Assembly (NCBI GenBank): GCA_021790035.1
Contig: JAJYIO010000235.1
Span: forward strand, 1 to 5,166
From: a bacterium
Lineage (GTDB): Bacteria; Cyanobacteriota; Sericytochromatia; S15B-MN24; VGJW01
Length of the DNA stretch: 5,166 nucleotides
Reading direction: 5' to 3'
Numbering within the stretch: the first letter of the stretch is position 1; each line of letters starts with the position of its first letter. The translations under genes were made by a program, and so were the position numbers. Positions 1 through 5,166 of the stretch are shown here, one piece after another. The notes below the pieces were generated by a model that had not been told where the DNA came from, ran no database searches, and saw nothing but the letters and a program-made list of their open reading frames with translations.

Positions 1-50
1 CGTAGCCGGCGCGTCGCGCTGCCAGGGATGACGAAGTCGCCTCGGGCGGC

Positions 51-57
51 AGAAGGA
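51..57 (+). promoter_or_regulatory. ribosome binding site deciding the folD start
   Basis: AGAAGGA lies nine bases before a GTG codon at 67-69 that is in the folD frame. The ATG at 28 in the same frame has only a CAGGG touching it, too close to work as a Shine-Dalgarno site. This favours the GTG start, which also gives an N-terminus of normal length for the family. Seen directly; the choice of start is inference. Confidence 0.6.
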
Positions 58-66
58 CCAGATCGA

Positions 67-969
67 GTGTCGGGCGATATCGAGACCACGGCTCGCATTC
101 TCGACGGGAAGTCGCTCGCCGGGGAGATCCGGGCGGACCTCACGCGACGAGTGGCGGCCCACCGAGCCGCGGGACGGCGGGCGCCGGGCCTGGCGGTGGT
201 CCTGGTCGGCGACGACCCGGCCTCGGTCGTCTACGTCCGTAACAAGCGCCGGGCCTGTCTCGAGGTGGGCATCGCCGCCCGCGACGTCGACCGACCCGCC
301 GGAACGTCCCAGGCGTCCCTCGAGGCCCTGATCGACGAACTCAATGCGGATCCGGACGTCGATGGCATCTTGATCCAGATGCCGCTCCCGGCGCACCTGG
401 CCGCGCAGAGCTTGCTGGATCGGATCGACCCGGCCAGGGACGTCGACGGGTTTCACCCCATCAACGCCGGCCGCCTGCTCCTGGGCACCCCCGGTCTGGC
501 GCCGTGCACGCCGCTCGGGATCATGGCCCTGCTCGACCGGGCGCAGATCCCGATCGACGGCAAGCGCGCCGTCGTCATCGGACGGAGCAACATCGTGGGC
601 AAGCCGATGGCGCTGATGCTGCTCGCCAGGAACGCGACCGTCACGATCTGTCATTCGAGGACCCCGGATCTCGCAAAGACCGTTCGTGAGGGTGACATCG
701 TGGTCGCGGCGGTGGGGCGGGCCGAGATGGTGCGCGGAGACTGGATCAAGCCCGGCGCTGCGGTCATCGACGTCGGCATGAATCGCGATGCCGCGGGGAA
801 GCTCGTGGGCGACGTGGCCTTCGCCGAAGCCAGTCGGGTCGCTGCGGCGATCACGCCGGTTCCGGGGGGGGTCGGCCCCATGACGATCGCCATGCTCCTT
901 TCCAATATCCTCGCGTCCTACGAGAGCCGCCTCGAACTGGCCGGTCGGGGCGATCTTCGGTCGAGTTGA
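67..969 (+). CDS. folD: FolD, methylenetetrahydrofolate dehydrogenase / methenyltetrahydrofolate cyclohydrolase
   Basis: Cytosolic bifunctional enzyme of one-carbon metabolism. It oxidises 5,10-methylene-THF to 5,10-methenyl-THF with NADP and hydrolyses that to 10-formyl-THF, used for purines and initiator Met-tRNA. From the GTG start it is 300 aa, close to the usual 280-300. The N-terminal catalytic domain opens with ILDGKSLA. It has GDDPAS followed by Tyr56 and Lys60 (the YxxxK pair), IQMPLP with Gln104, and DVDGFHP at 125-131. The Rossmann domain has GRSNIVGKPM at 172-181 for the cofactor. PGGVGPMT at 266-273 is the second family signature. Every catalytic residue I can check is present, so it looks active. 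Alternative start: ATG at 28 (313 aa), which would overlap a TGA at 29-31 in another frame as ATGA and could mark coupling to an upstream gene ending there. The frame is also open to the left edge, but family length argues against a longer protein. The next gene follows after 93 bases. Confidence 0.96.
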   Translation: MSGDIETTARILDGKSLAGEIRADLTRRVAAHRAAGRRAPGLAVVLVGDDPASVVYVRNKRRACLEVGIAARDVDRPAGTSQASLEALIDELNADPDVDGILIQMPLPAHLAAQSLLDRIDPARDVDGFHPINAGRLLLGTPGLAPCTPLGIMALLDRAQIPIDGKRAVVIGRSNIVGKPMALMLLARNATVTICHSRTPDLAKTVREGDIVVAAVGRAEMVRGDWIKPGAAVIDVGMNRDAAGKLVGDVAFAEASRVAAAITPVPGGVGPMTIAMLLSNILASYESRLELAGRGDLRSS

Positions 970-1048
970 CATGGCCAACAGGTCGACGGGGGCCCGGTGG
1001 CGCAGCCACGTGACCGCACACGGGGGCCGTTGCGAGCGAGAAAAGGTC

Positions 1049-1053
1049 GAGGG
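1049..1053 (+). promoter_or_regulatory. ribosome binding site before the small membrane protein
   Basis: GAGGG, followed by AAA, lies about nine bases before ATG 1063. The alternative in-frame GTG at 997 has no such site, so this favours the ATG and removes 22 unlikely basic residues from the N-terminus. Confidence 0.5.
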
Positions 1054-1062
1054 AAATCGATC

Positions 1063-1503
1063 ATGGGCGGATCCGGCCAGCTGCCATCCGATTCGAACGC
1101 GGGGCCGGTAAATACCCTCGCCGGCCTCCTGGCTGCCGCAGGGATCCTGCCAGCGGCCATCTGGCTGCGACGCCGCCTCGCCAGGGCCGTTCGGCCCGTC
1201 GAGAACCTTGCGGCCTCCCGCGAGATCCAGCTCACGGGCACCAGCGCCGCCTGGACGCTGCGCGCTGACCTTTTGATGCCGGCCACCACGGCCGTATGGC
1301 TGCTCATGGATGGTCCCGACGGCCAGCACGCGTACGCTTCTTTGCCCGGGAACCCGCCGCTCGTCTTTACGCTGCCGGCGGGCGCTCCAGGTACCTACCA
1401 GTTCTGGCTCATTCCTTCGCGGGGGCGCTGGCACGGTACTGCACCGCTGGCCCGCAGGACCACGAAGGCCCTGGCTGCCGGGGAATTTCGCATAGAGCCC
1501 TGA
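1063..1503 (+). CDS. small membrane-anchored protein of unknown function
   Basis: I do not recognise this gene. It encodes 146 aa from ATG 1063 (168 aa from GTG 997). Residues 1-17 are polar with no positive charge. Residues 18-35 are a single hydrophobic segment, directly followed by the basic cluster RRRLAR (36-41). The rest (about 50-146) reads like alternating beta strands with aromatic and proline-glycine turns (WTLRADLL, VWLLMDGPDG, PLVFTLPAG, GTYQFWLIP). The PAGAPGTYQFWL piece resembles the late strands of Ig-like or other beta-sandwich domains. By the positive-inside rule the tail would face the cytoplasm with the N-terminus out. An exported beta domain with an unusual anchor is the other reading. 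Codons are mostly GC-ending, as expected for a real gene here. It lies 93 bases after folD on the same strand, so it may share its transcript, but nothing ties it to folate metabolism. The opposite strand is also open over part of this stretch (about 918-1307), but that product is low-complexity Arg/Ser/Pro and looks spurious. Confidence 0.6.
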   Translation: MGGSGQLPSDSNAGPVNTLAGLLAAAGILPAAIWLRRRLARAVRPVENLAASREIQLTGTSAAWTLRADLLMPATTAVWLLMDGPDGQHAYASLPGNPPLVFTLPAGAPGTYQFWLIPSRGRWHGTAPLARRTTKALAAGEFRIEP

Positions 1504-1657
1504 GCCATTGATAACGGCAGGGCCGACCTTCGGTTGACTTGAACCCGAGCGTGCCTGTAAGAGCCCGATGCCGAAGCCTACTTTCGTGCGTGAGGCGAGG
1601 GGGCGCGGACGTAAGCCGGGACCAGGTCAACCTGAAGAAGGTCTTGTTACGGAAGGC

Positions 1658-2206
1658 CTACGTGGTCGCCAGGACGACCGCAAAAATGCCCGTCGCCACC
1701 AGGCCGATGGCCACCGTCAGCGCACCTGCGCCCACCAGCGCCAGCCAGGCGCCCAGCGAACGCGACCACGACAGGCCGTGCACGCGCCGGATGAAGGCCA
1801 CCAGGAGAACCGCGACCCAGACGTAGACGGCGATGGATGTGAGGCTGCGTATCTCGATCAGGCCCGCGTTTCCGGCCGCCACGCCCGGAGCGACGAGGAT
1901 CAGGGGCCAGCAGGCCTGGGCGATCGCCCCGAGCGTGGCCTGGACCGTCCCCCGGCCGCCTGCGAGCTTGGCCAGAAGCGCGATCGCCGAGCTCGTCCAG
2001 AACCAGCCGGCAAGGCAGAGCCCGAACAGCACCACGGCGAGACCGACGGCCCCGAAGAGCCCCGTCTGCAACCTCCCGGCATCTGGAAGCGCCAGGGACA
2101 ACGCCAGGATCGCGAAGATGCCAACCCCGACCGCCCCCTCGATCTCGAGGGGGCCCTCGCCGGGCCGGAAGAGGGAAGACCAGAGGCTGTCGAGGAGCAT
2201 CGCCAT
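1658..2206 (-). CDS. Yip1-like integral membrane protein coupled to sppA
   Basis: Polytopic membrane protein of 182 aa from ATG 2206, with five or six hydrophobic segments at about 24-40, 49-68, 92-110, 122-139 and 150-179. After a short N-terminus with LFRPGE comes a Yip1-type pattern: a first helix pair, then a loop LAKLAGGRGTVQATLGAIAQA (about 80-97) leading into a helix with a central proline (WPLILVAPG), then a basic FIRRVHGLSWSRS loop before the last hydrophobic stretch. Bacterial Yip1-domain proteins have no general known function. The assignment rests on overall pattern, not on catalytic residues. The start is ambiguous. ATG 2206 overlaps the sppA stop as TGATG. GTG 2209 overlaps it as GTGA. 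ATG 2200 (180 aa) has GGAG (2209-2212) at an ideal eight-base spacing. In every case translation is probably coupled to sppA. B. subtilis also has a membrane protein gene after sppA (yteJ/sppI, RDD family, an SppA inhibitor), so a role as an SppA partner is a reasonable guess but unproven. Confidence 0.82.
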   Translation of the reverse strand: MAMLLDSLWSSLFRPGEGPLEIEGAVGVGIFAILALSLALPDAGRLQTGLFGAVGLAVVLFGLCLAGWFWTSSAIALLAKLAGGRGTVQATLGAIAQACWPLILVAPGVAAGNAGLIEIRSLTSIAVYVWVAVLLVAFIRRVHGLSWSRSLGAWLALVGAGALTVAIGLVATGIFAVVLATT

Positions 2207-3168
2207 CACTCCATGAGCGCCAGCGGCACCTCGTCGAGGTGCGACAGCCGCGGGCCCAGATCCACGTGGATGCCTCCCGACCAGGAACTTGCCGCCTTGA
2301 AGATCGACTCGATCAGCGTCTGGCGGGTGTAGTCCTTGACCGTCGGCTCGCCCTTGATCCCCGCCAGATGGGCCGCGTCGGAAACGGCATCCTCGAAGGT
2401 GCCTAGCTGATCGACCAAACCGAGCTTCAATGCGTCCTGGCCGGTATAGATGCGGCCATCGGCCAGCGGTCGGAGCTTGGCCATCGGTAGCTGTCTCGGG
2501 CGGCCCGTCGAGACCGCCACCAGGAACTGCTGGTACACCTCGTCGACGATGTGCTGGATGATGGCCCGCTCTGCCGGTTCGATCGGGCGGTAGGGGGACA
2601 GGATGTCCTTGTGGGGACCGCTCTTGAAGGCGATGTCCTTGATCCCGATCTTGTCCATGATGCCCTGAAGATTCATGGCGTGGGCAATGACGCCGATCGA
2701 CCCCGTGGTCGTGCTGGGCATGGCCACGATGCGGTTGGCGGCGCTCGACAGGTAATAGGCTCCCGATGCAGCCACATCGCCGAAAGACGCCACGATGGGG
2801 ATCTTGTACTTCTTGCGGATGCGCATGAGCTCGTCGTAGATGGCCGCGGAGGCCGCCGCCGTGCCGCCCGGCGAGTTGACGCGCAAGACGATGGCCTTGA
2901 CGCCGTCCCTGACCGCATTGCGCAGCAGGGGGATCAAGCGCGTGCTGTTGACGCCGCTCTGGCCGCCGAATCCGCCGTCGGGCGGGCCATCGGAAATCTC
3001 ACCATAGACATCGAAGACCGCGACCTGAGCTGGCCCCATCGCGACGCGACTGCCCGACAGGCCGAACGCAGGCGCACTGGACGGCCGTTGGGGAGCGAGC
3101 CATGCCCCGGCAGCAGCGGCCAGAGATGCAGCGATCAAGGCGACGGCAAGGATACGATCGGTGCGCAT
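2206..3168 (-). CDS. sppA: SppA, signal peptide peptidase (S49 family)
   Basis: Membrane-anchored serine protease that degrades signal peptides left in the membrane after protein export. It is 320 aa, the short single-domain form like B. subtilis SppA (about 335 aa), not the duplicated E. coli form (about 618 aa). Residues 1-5 (MRTDR) and a hydrophobic 6-25 form an uncleaved or signal-type N-terminal anchor. The protease domain starts near QVAVFDVYGEI (48-58). It contains RVNSPGG (96-102, oxyanion region), then FGDVAASGAYYLSSAA (129-144) with the nucleophile Ser135, then TGSIGVI (155-161), and FKSGPHKDILSP (181-192) with Lys182 as the likely general base. Both members of the Ser/Lys dyad are therefore present. 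The YTGQDALKLGLVDQLG block (241-256) is also typical. The frame stays open for more than 800 bases upstream of ATG 3168, but that part is antisense to gmhB and murJ and carries no SppA sequence. The signal anchor fixes the start. There is no good Shine-Dalgarno site; see the divergent promoter. The stop overlaps the start of the Yip1-like gene. Confidence 0.95.
   Translation of the reverse strand: MRTDRILAVALIAASLAAAAGAWLAPQRPSSAPAFGLSGSRVAMGPAQVAVFDVYGEISDGPPDGGFGGQSGVNSTRLIPLLRNAVRDGVKAIVLRVNSPGGTAAASAAIYDELMRIRKKYKIPIVASFGDVAASGAYYLSSAANRIVAMPSTTTGSIGVIAHAMNLQGIMDKIGIKDIAFKSGPHKDILSPYRPIEPAERAIIQHIVDEVYQQFLVAVSTGRPRQLPMAKLRPLADGRIYTGQDALKLGLVDQLGTFEDAVSDAAHLAGIKGEPTVKDYTRQTLIESIFKAASSWSGGIHVDLGPRLSHLDEVPLALME
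2209..2212 (-). promoter_or_regulatory. ribosome binding site inside the sppA 3' end
   Basis: On the minus strand GGAG forms part of the last sppA codons, immediately before the TGA. It sits eight bases before ATG 2200 and only two bases before ATG 2206. This fits coupled re-initiation after sppA and leaves the exact start of the membrane protein uncertain by two codons. Confidence 0.45.
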
Positions 3169-3173
3169 TGCGC

Positions 3174-3180
3174 TATCATA
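3174..3180. promoter_or_regulatory. possible shared bidirectional -10 element between sppA and gmhB
   Basis: The start codons of the divergent genes sppA (ATG 3168, minus) and gmhB (ATG 3187, plus) are separated by only 18 bases. In this gap TATCATA reads as TATCAT on the plus strand (3174-3179) and TATGAT on the minus strand (3180-3175). Each matches the TATAAT box at five of six positions. The plus hexamer ends seven bases before the gmhB ATG and the minus hexamer six bases before the sppA ATG. Transcription starting the usual six to eight bases downstream would begin at or next to each start codon and give leaderless mRNAs, which fits the lack of a clear ribosome binding site for either gene. 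No good -35 box or extended TGn is visible on either side, so this stays a prediction. Confidence 0.45.
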
Positions 3181-3186
3181 CTCTCG

Positions 3187-3783
3187 ATGAAGCCCGCCGT
3201 TTTCCTCGACCGGGATGGCACGATCAACGAAGAGGTCGGCTATATCCGGGATCTGGACCGACTCAAGCTGATCTCCGGCGCTGCGTCGGCGATCGCCAAG
3301 CTCAACCGTGCCGGTATCCCTGCCGTCCTCGTCACCAATCAGTCGGGGCCGGCCCGCGGCTACTACGACGAGGCCTGGGTTCGAACCCTGCTCGAACGCC
3401 TGTCTGCCCTCTTGCAGGAAGAGGCGGGCGCCTATCTCGACGCCCTCTACTATTGCCCGCACCTGCCACCGGACGAGGGCGGCGTGGTGGAGGGTTACGC
3501 GAGGCACTGCGACTGCCGCAAGCCAGCGACCGGCATGGTCGTGCAGGCGGCTCGCGAGCACGATCTCGACGTACCTCGCTCGTTCGTCGTGGGCGACAAG
3601 TCGACCGATATCCTCCTCGGTCACAACGCGAGGGCGCGCACGGTCCTGCTCGAGACGGGCTACGGCCGGGACGTGCTGGCCGGCCGGTACCAGTTCTCGA
3701 TCCGCCCCGACCACGTGGCAGCGCACCTGGAGGACGCCGTCGACTGGATCATCGACCAGATCGCCAGGCCCGCCCTCGCTTGA
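3187..3783 (+). CDS. gmhB: HAD-IIIA phosphatase, heptose-1,7-bisphosphate 7-phosphatase type
   Basis: Cytosolic HAD-family phosphatase. GmhB removes the 7-phosphate from D-glycero-manno-heptose 1,7-bisphosphate on the way to nucleotide-activated heptose for LPS core or other surface glycans. It is 198 aa, normal for the family. Motif I is FLDRDGTIN with nucleophile Asp8 and acid/base Asp10. Motif II is VLVTNQSG with Thr50. Motif III is Lys112 in CRKP, and motif IV is VVGDKSTD with Asp137 and Asp141. The structural zinc site typical of GmhB is complete: Cys90-Pro-His92 and Cys108-Asp-Cys110. The N-terminal half of HisB (histidinol-phosphatase) shares this fold and zinc site, so the substrate cannot be fixed from sequence alone; no dehydratase half follows. 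The start is set by the family N-terminus (MKPAVFLDRDG). The frame is open upstream to before 2551, but that is antisense to sppA. There is no Shine-Dalgarno site, and the mRNA may be leaderless. murJ follows after 71 bases. The other heptose genes (gmhA, hldE) are not in this window. Confidence 0.88.
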   Translation: MKPAVFLDRDGTINEEVGYIRDLDRLKLISGAASAIAKLNRAGIPAVLVTNQSGPARGYYDEAWVRTLLERLSALLQEEAGAYLDALYYCPHLPPDEGGVVEGYARHCDCRKPATGMVVQAAREHDLDVPRSFVVGDKSTDILLGHNARARTVLLETGYGRDVLAGRYQFSIRPDHVAAHLEDAVDWIIDQIARPALA

Positions 3784-3843
3784 TGCCAGCTTCCTGCGGC
3801 CGCTCCCTCGATGCGTAGACGGGCGCTGGCCAGCCCTGCCGGC

Positions 3844-3847
3844 GAGG
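3844..3847 (+). promoter_or_regulatory. ribosome binding site of murJ
   Basis: GAGG lies seven bases before ATG 3855. An in-frame TAG at 3816-3818 rules out starts further left, and the next ATG at 3876 has no comparable site. This makes 3855 the likely murJ start. Confidence 0.5.
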
Positions 3848-3854
3848 CTCCCCG

Positions 3855-5166
3855 ATGAGCATCGCCCCTGACCCCATGGCGGACAGCCCGGACCAGGGGA
3901 AGGCTCCGGCCGCCGAGGCCGACCAGGGTCCGGCGGTCGCCCCAGCTTCGAGTGGAAAATCGCGCGCCGTGCGTTCGATCGCCCGGATCGCATCCCTGGT
4001 GGCCATCCTCGTCATCGTCTCCAAGAGCCTCGGCTTCTTGCGTGAGATCGTCATCGCGGGAGCCTTCGGTCGGGGTATCGACCGCGACGCGTATGGACTC
4101 GCGTACCAGCTTCCCTCTTTGGCACTCGTGCTGCTCGGAGGCCAGAACGGCCCCTTCCACACGGCCACCCTGGCCGCGCTGACTCGAATGCGGGCGGCCG
4201 GACGCAAGGATCGGGCCAATGCCATCGTGACCCTCGTCCTGACCTCCGGCGGAGTGATGGCGCTGCTGGGAGCGATGGTGTTCGTCTTCGCGCCCGCGAT
4301 CGTCCGCCTCCAGGGCCCCTGGGCGCCACATCAGACCCATGCCCTCGCCGCCGAGTTGCTGCGGATCATGGTGCCCATCTTGGTGATCGGGGCGTGGGTC
4401 GGGGTCCTGTCAGGCATCTCGAACGATCGCGGAGAATACGGCCTGCCCGCCATCTCGCCGGCGATGACCAGCCTGGCGATCATCGGTTTCGTGGCCTGGC
4501 GCCACGACGACCCGCTGATGCTGGCGATCGGCACGACGGTGGGGGCCGTGGCGCAGATCGCGCTGCAGGGGCTCCCGGCGGTCTGGGCTTCGAGGACCCC
4601 GTGGCTGAAGGTTCGCCCCATGAGCTGGCGGGAGCCGGTGATCAAGGAAGCCAGCTCCCTGTTGTGGCCAGCGATCTTGTCGTCGAGCATCGGCACCATC
4701 AATGCCTTCATCGGCACGTTCTTCCTCTCCAAGGCGGGCAACGGTGCCATCTCGTCGTGGGCCTACGCCAACGTCATTTACCAGCTCCCGCTCGGCACGC
4801 TTCTGTCCTCGCTGCTGGTGCCGCTGTTCCCGCGCCTGACCGCGGCGGCGGCGCGGGAGGATTATCCGGCGCTCCGGGCCCTCCTGGACCGCGGCGTGGC
4901 CATCGTGAGTCTGGTGGCCATCCCCCTGGCAGTCGGCCTCTCCGTCCTGGCCATCCCGATCGTGCGCCTGGCCTTCGATCGCGGCGCCTTCGCCCGCACG
5001 CACGCGACGGCCCCCACCGCGCTGGTCCTCGCGATCCTGTGCCTCGGCCTGGTCGCGTACGCGCTGCGCGACGTGCTCGTGCGCGTGTTCTATGCGGTCA
5101 ACGACGCCCGGACGCCACTGCGAGTGAGCCTGATTTCGATCAGCCTCAACGTGGTCCCCAACGCGG
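3855..5166 (+). CDS. murJ: MurJ, lipid II flippase (3' end outside the window)
   Basis: Polytopic inner-membrane protein of the MOP superfamily that moves lipid II to the outer face of the membrane for peptidoglycan synthesis. 437 codons are present of roughly 530 expected, so about the last three helices are missing. An N-terminal tail of about 35 residues, rich in Ala, Pro, Asp and Glu and probably disordered, precedes a basic stretch (KSRAVRSIAR) and helix 1. Family motifs: SKSLGFLREIVIAGAFG (56-72), RDAYGLAYQLP (77-87), LLGGQNGPFHTA (93-104), AYANVIYQLPLG (303-314) and RDVLVRVFYA (405-414). These resemble cyanobacterial MurJ. Compared with E. coli, Arg24 (here Arg63) and Asp39 (here Asp78) are kept. 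Arg18 becomes Lys57, and the positions of Arg52 and Arg270 appear to be Leu91 and Val307. These alignments were made by eye. It probably shares a transcript with gmhB. The frame is intact to the window edge. Confidence 0.93.
   Translation, partial: MSIAPDPMADSPDQGKAPAAEADQGPAVAPASSGKSRAVRSIARIASLVAILVIVSKSLGFLREIVIAGAFGRGIDRDAYGLAYQLPSLALVLLGGQNGPFHTATLAALTRMRAAGRKDRANAIVTLVLTSGGVMALLGAMVFVFAPAIVRLQGPWAPHQTHALAAELLRIMVPILVIGAWVGVLSGISNDRGEYGLPAISPAMTSLAIIGFVAWRHDDPLMLAIGTTVGAVAQIALQGLPAVWASRTPWLKVRPMSWREPVIKEASSLLWPAILSSSIGTINAFIGTFFLSKAGNGAISSWAYANVIYQLPLGTLLSSLLVPLFPRLTAAAAREDYPALRALLDRGVAIVSLVAIPLAVGLSVLAIPIVRLAFDRGAFARTHATAPTALVLAILCLGLVAYALRDVLVRVFYAVNDARTPLRVSLISISLNVVPNA

Noticed and set aside
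966..971. Perfect TTGACA hexamer at the folD stop, a candidate -35 box for the following gene.
   Set aside because: Nothing like TATAAT occurs 16-18 bases downstream (that stretch is nearly all G and C), so it is probably chance.
971..1111. Short plus-strand frame from ATG 971, just after folD.
   Set aside because: About 46 codons with no ribosome binding site, Arg-rich random-looking product, and overlap with the better-supported gene starting at 1063.
1504..1657. Possible terminator stems in the convergent gap: an imperfect stem around 1529-1549 and CAGG-TCAA-CCTG at 1623-1634.
   Set aside because: The stems are short or bulged and neither strand has a T run after them. The gap shows no other gene or element; termination may be Rho-dependent.
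1568..2332. Plus-strand 254-codon frame opposite the Yip1-like gene.
   Set aside because: The product is rich in Arg, Gly, Pro, Asp and Gln with no fold-like pattern, while the minus strand encodes a coherent multi-helix membrane protein.
2551..3186. Plus-strand frame open upstream of gmhB through sppA, suggesting a 410-residue fusion.
   Set aside because: Same high-GC in-register antisense effect. The HAD domain starts cleanly at MKPAVFLDRDG, and the upstream part is the mirror of conserved SppA codons.
3783..3818. Eleven-codon open frame starting at an ATG that overlaps the gmhB stop (TGATG) and ending at TAG before murJ, in the murJ frame.
   Set aside because: Too short to judge as a real peptide or leader, and no attenuator-like structure is visible around it.
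3825..3834. Perfect 10-base palindrome GCTGGCCAGC between gmhB and murJ.
   Set aside because: Such short GC palindromes are expected by chance at this composition. There is no T run for a terminator and no second copy to suggest an operator.
3169..3993. Minus-strand frame open for more than 800 bases upstream of the sppA ATG, across gmhB and into murJ, as if SppA had a 275-residue N-terminal extension.
   Set aside because: It is antisense to well-supported genes, has low-complexity Arg/Gly/Asp content and no SppA homology, and the signal anchor at ATG 3168 marks the real N-terminus. GC-rich codons read in register on the opposite strand rarely give stops.

Overview
This is a high-GC chromosomal window (GC-rich third codon positions throughout) carrying six protein genes and no RNA gene, mobile element or CRISPR array that I can see. 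All the recognisable genes are housekeeping or cell-envelope genes. The best lineage clue is MurJ. Its family motifs (LLGGQNGPFHTA at about residues 93-104, AYANVIYQLPLG from about 303, RDVLVRVFYA at about 405-414) look like the cyanobacterial branch of the family rather than the proteobacterial one. With the high GC, this suggests a bacterium on or near the cyanobacterial lineage, perhaps a deep non-photosynthetic relative. That is inference from one protein read from memory.

Layout from left to right: folD (+, tetrahydrofolate C1 metabolism) is followed by a small membrane-anchored protein of unknown function (+). A 154-base convergent gap (1504-1657) has no convincing terminator. Then comes a minus-strand pair read right to left: sppA (signal peptide peptidase) followed by a five- to six-helix Yip1-like membrane protein. 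The sppA stop and the next start overlap as TGATG. The sppA start faces gmhB (+) across only 18 bases, and a symmetric TATCATA element there could serve as -10 box for both genes. gmhB (heptose bisphosphatase type HAD phosphatase) is followed 71 bases later by murJ (+, lipid II flippase), which runs off the right edge.

The right two-thirds can be read as an envelope-maintenance neighbourhood: SppA cleans up membrane peptides, the Yip1-like protein may be its membrane partner, GmhB makes a heptose precursor for surface glycans, and MurJ exports the peptidoglycan precursor. I found no clear new system. The points most worth a second look are the shared 18-base divergent promoter that may produce leaderless mRNAs, the sppA/Yip1-like coupled pair, and the MurJ variant lacking arginines that are essential in the E. 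coli protein.
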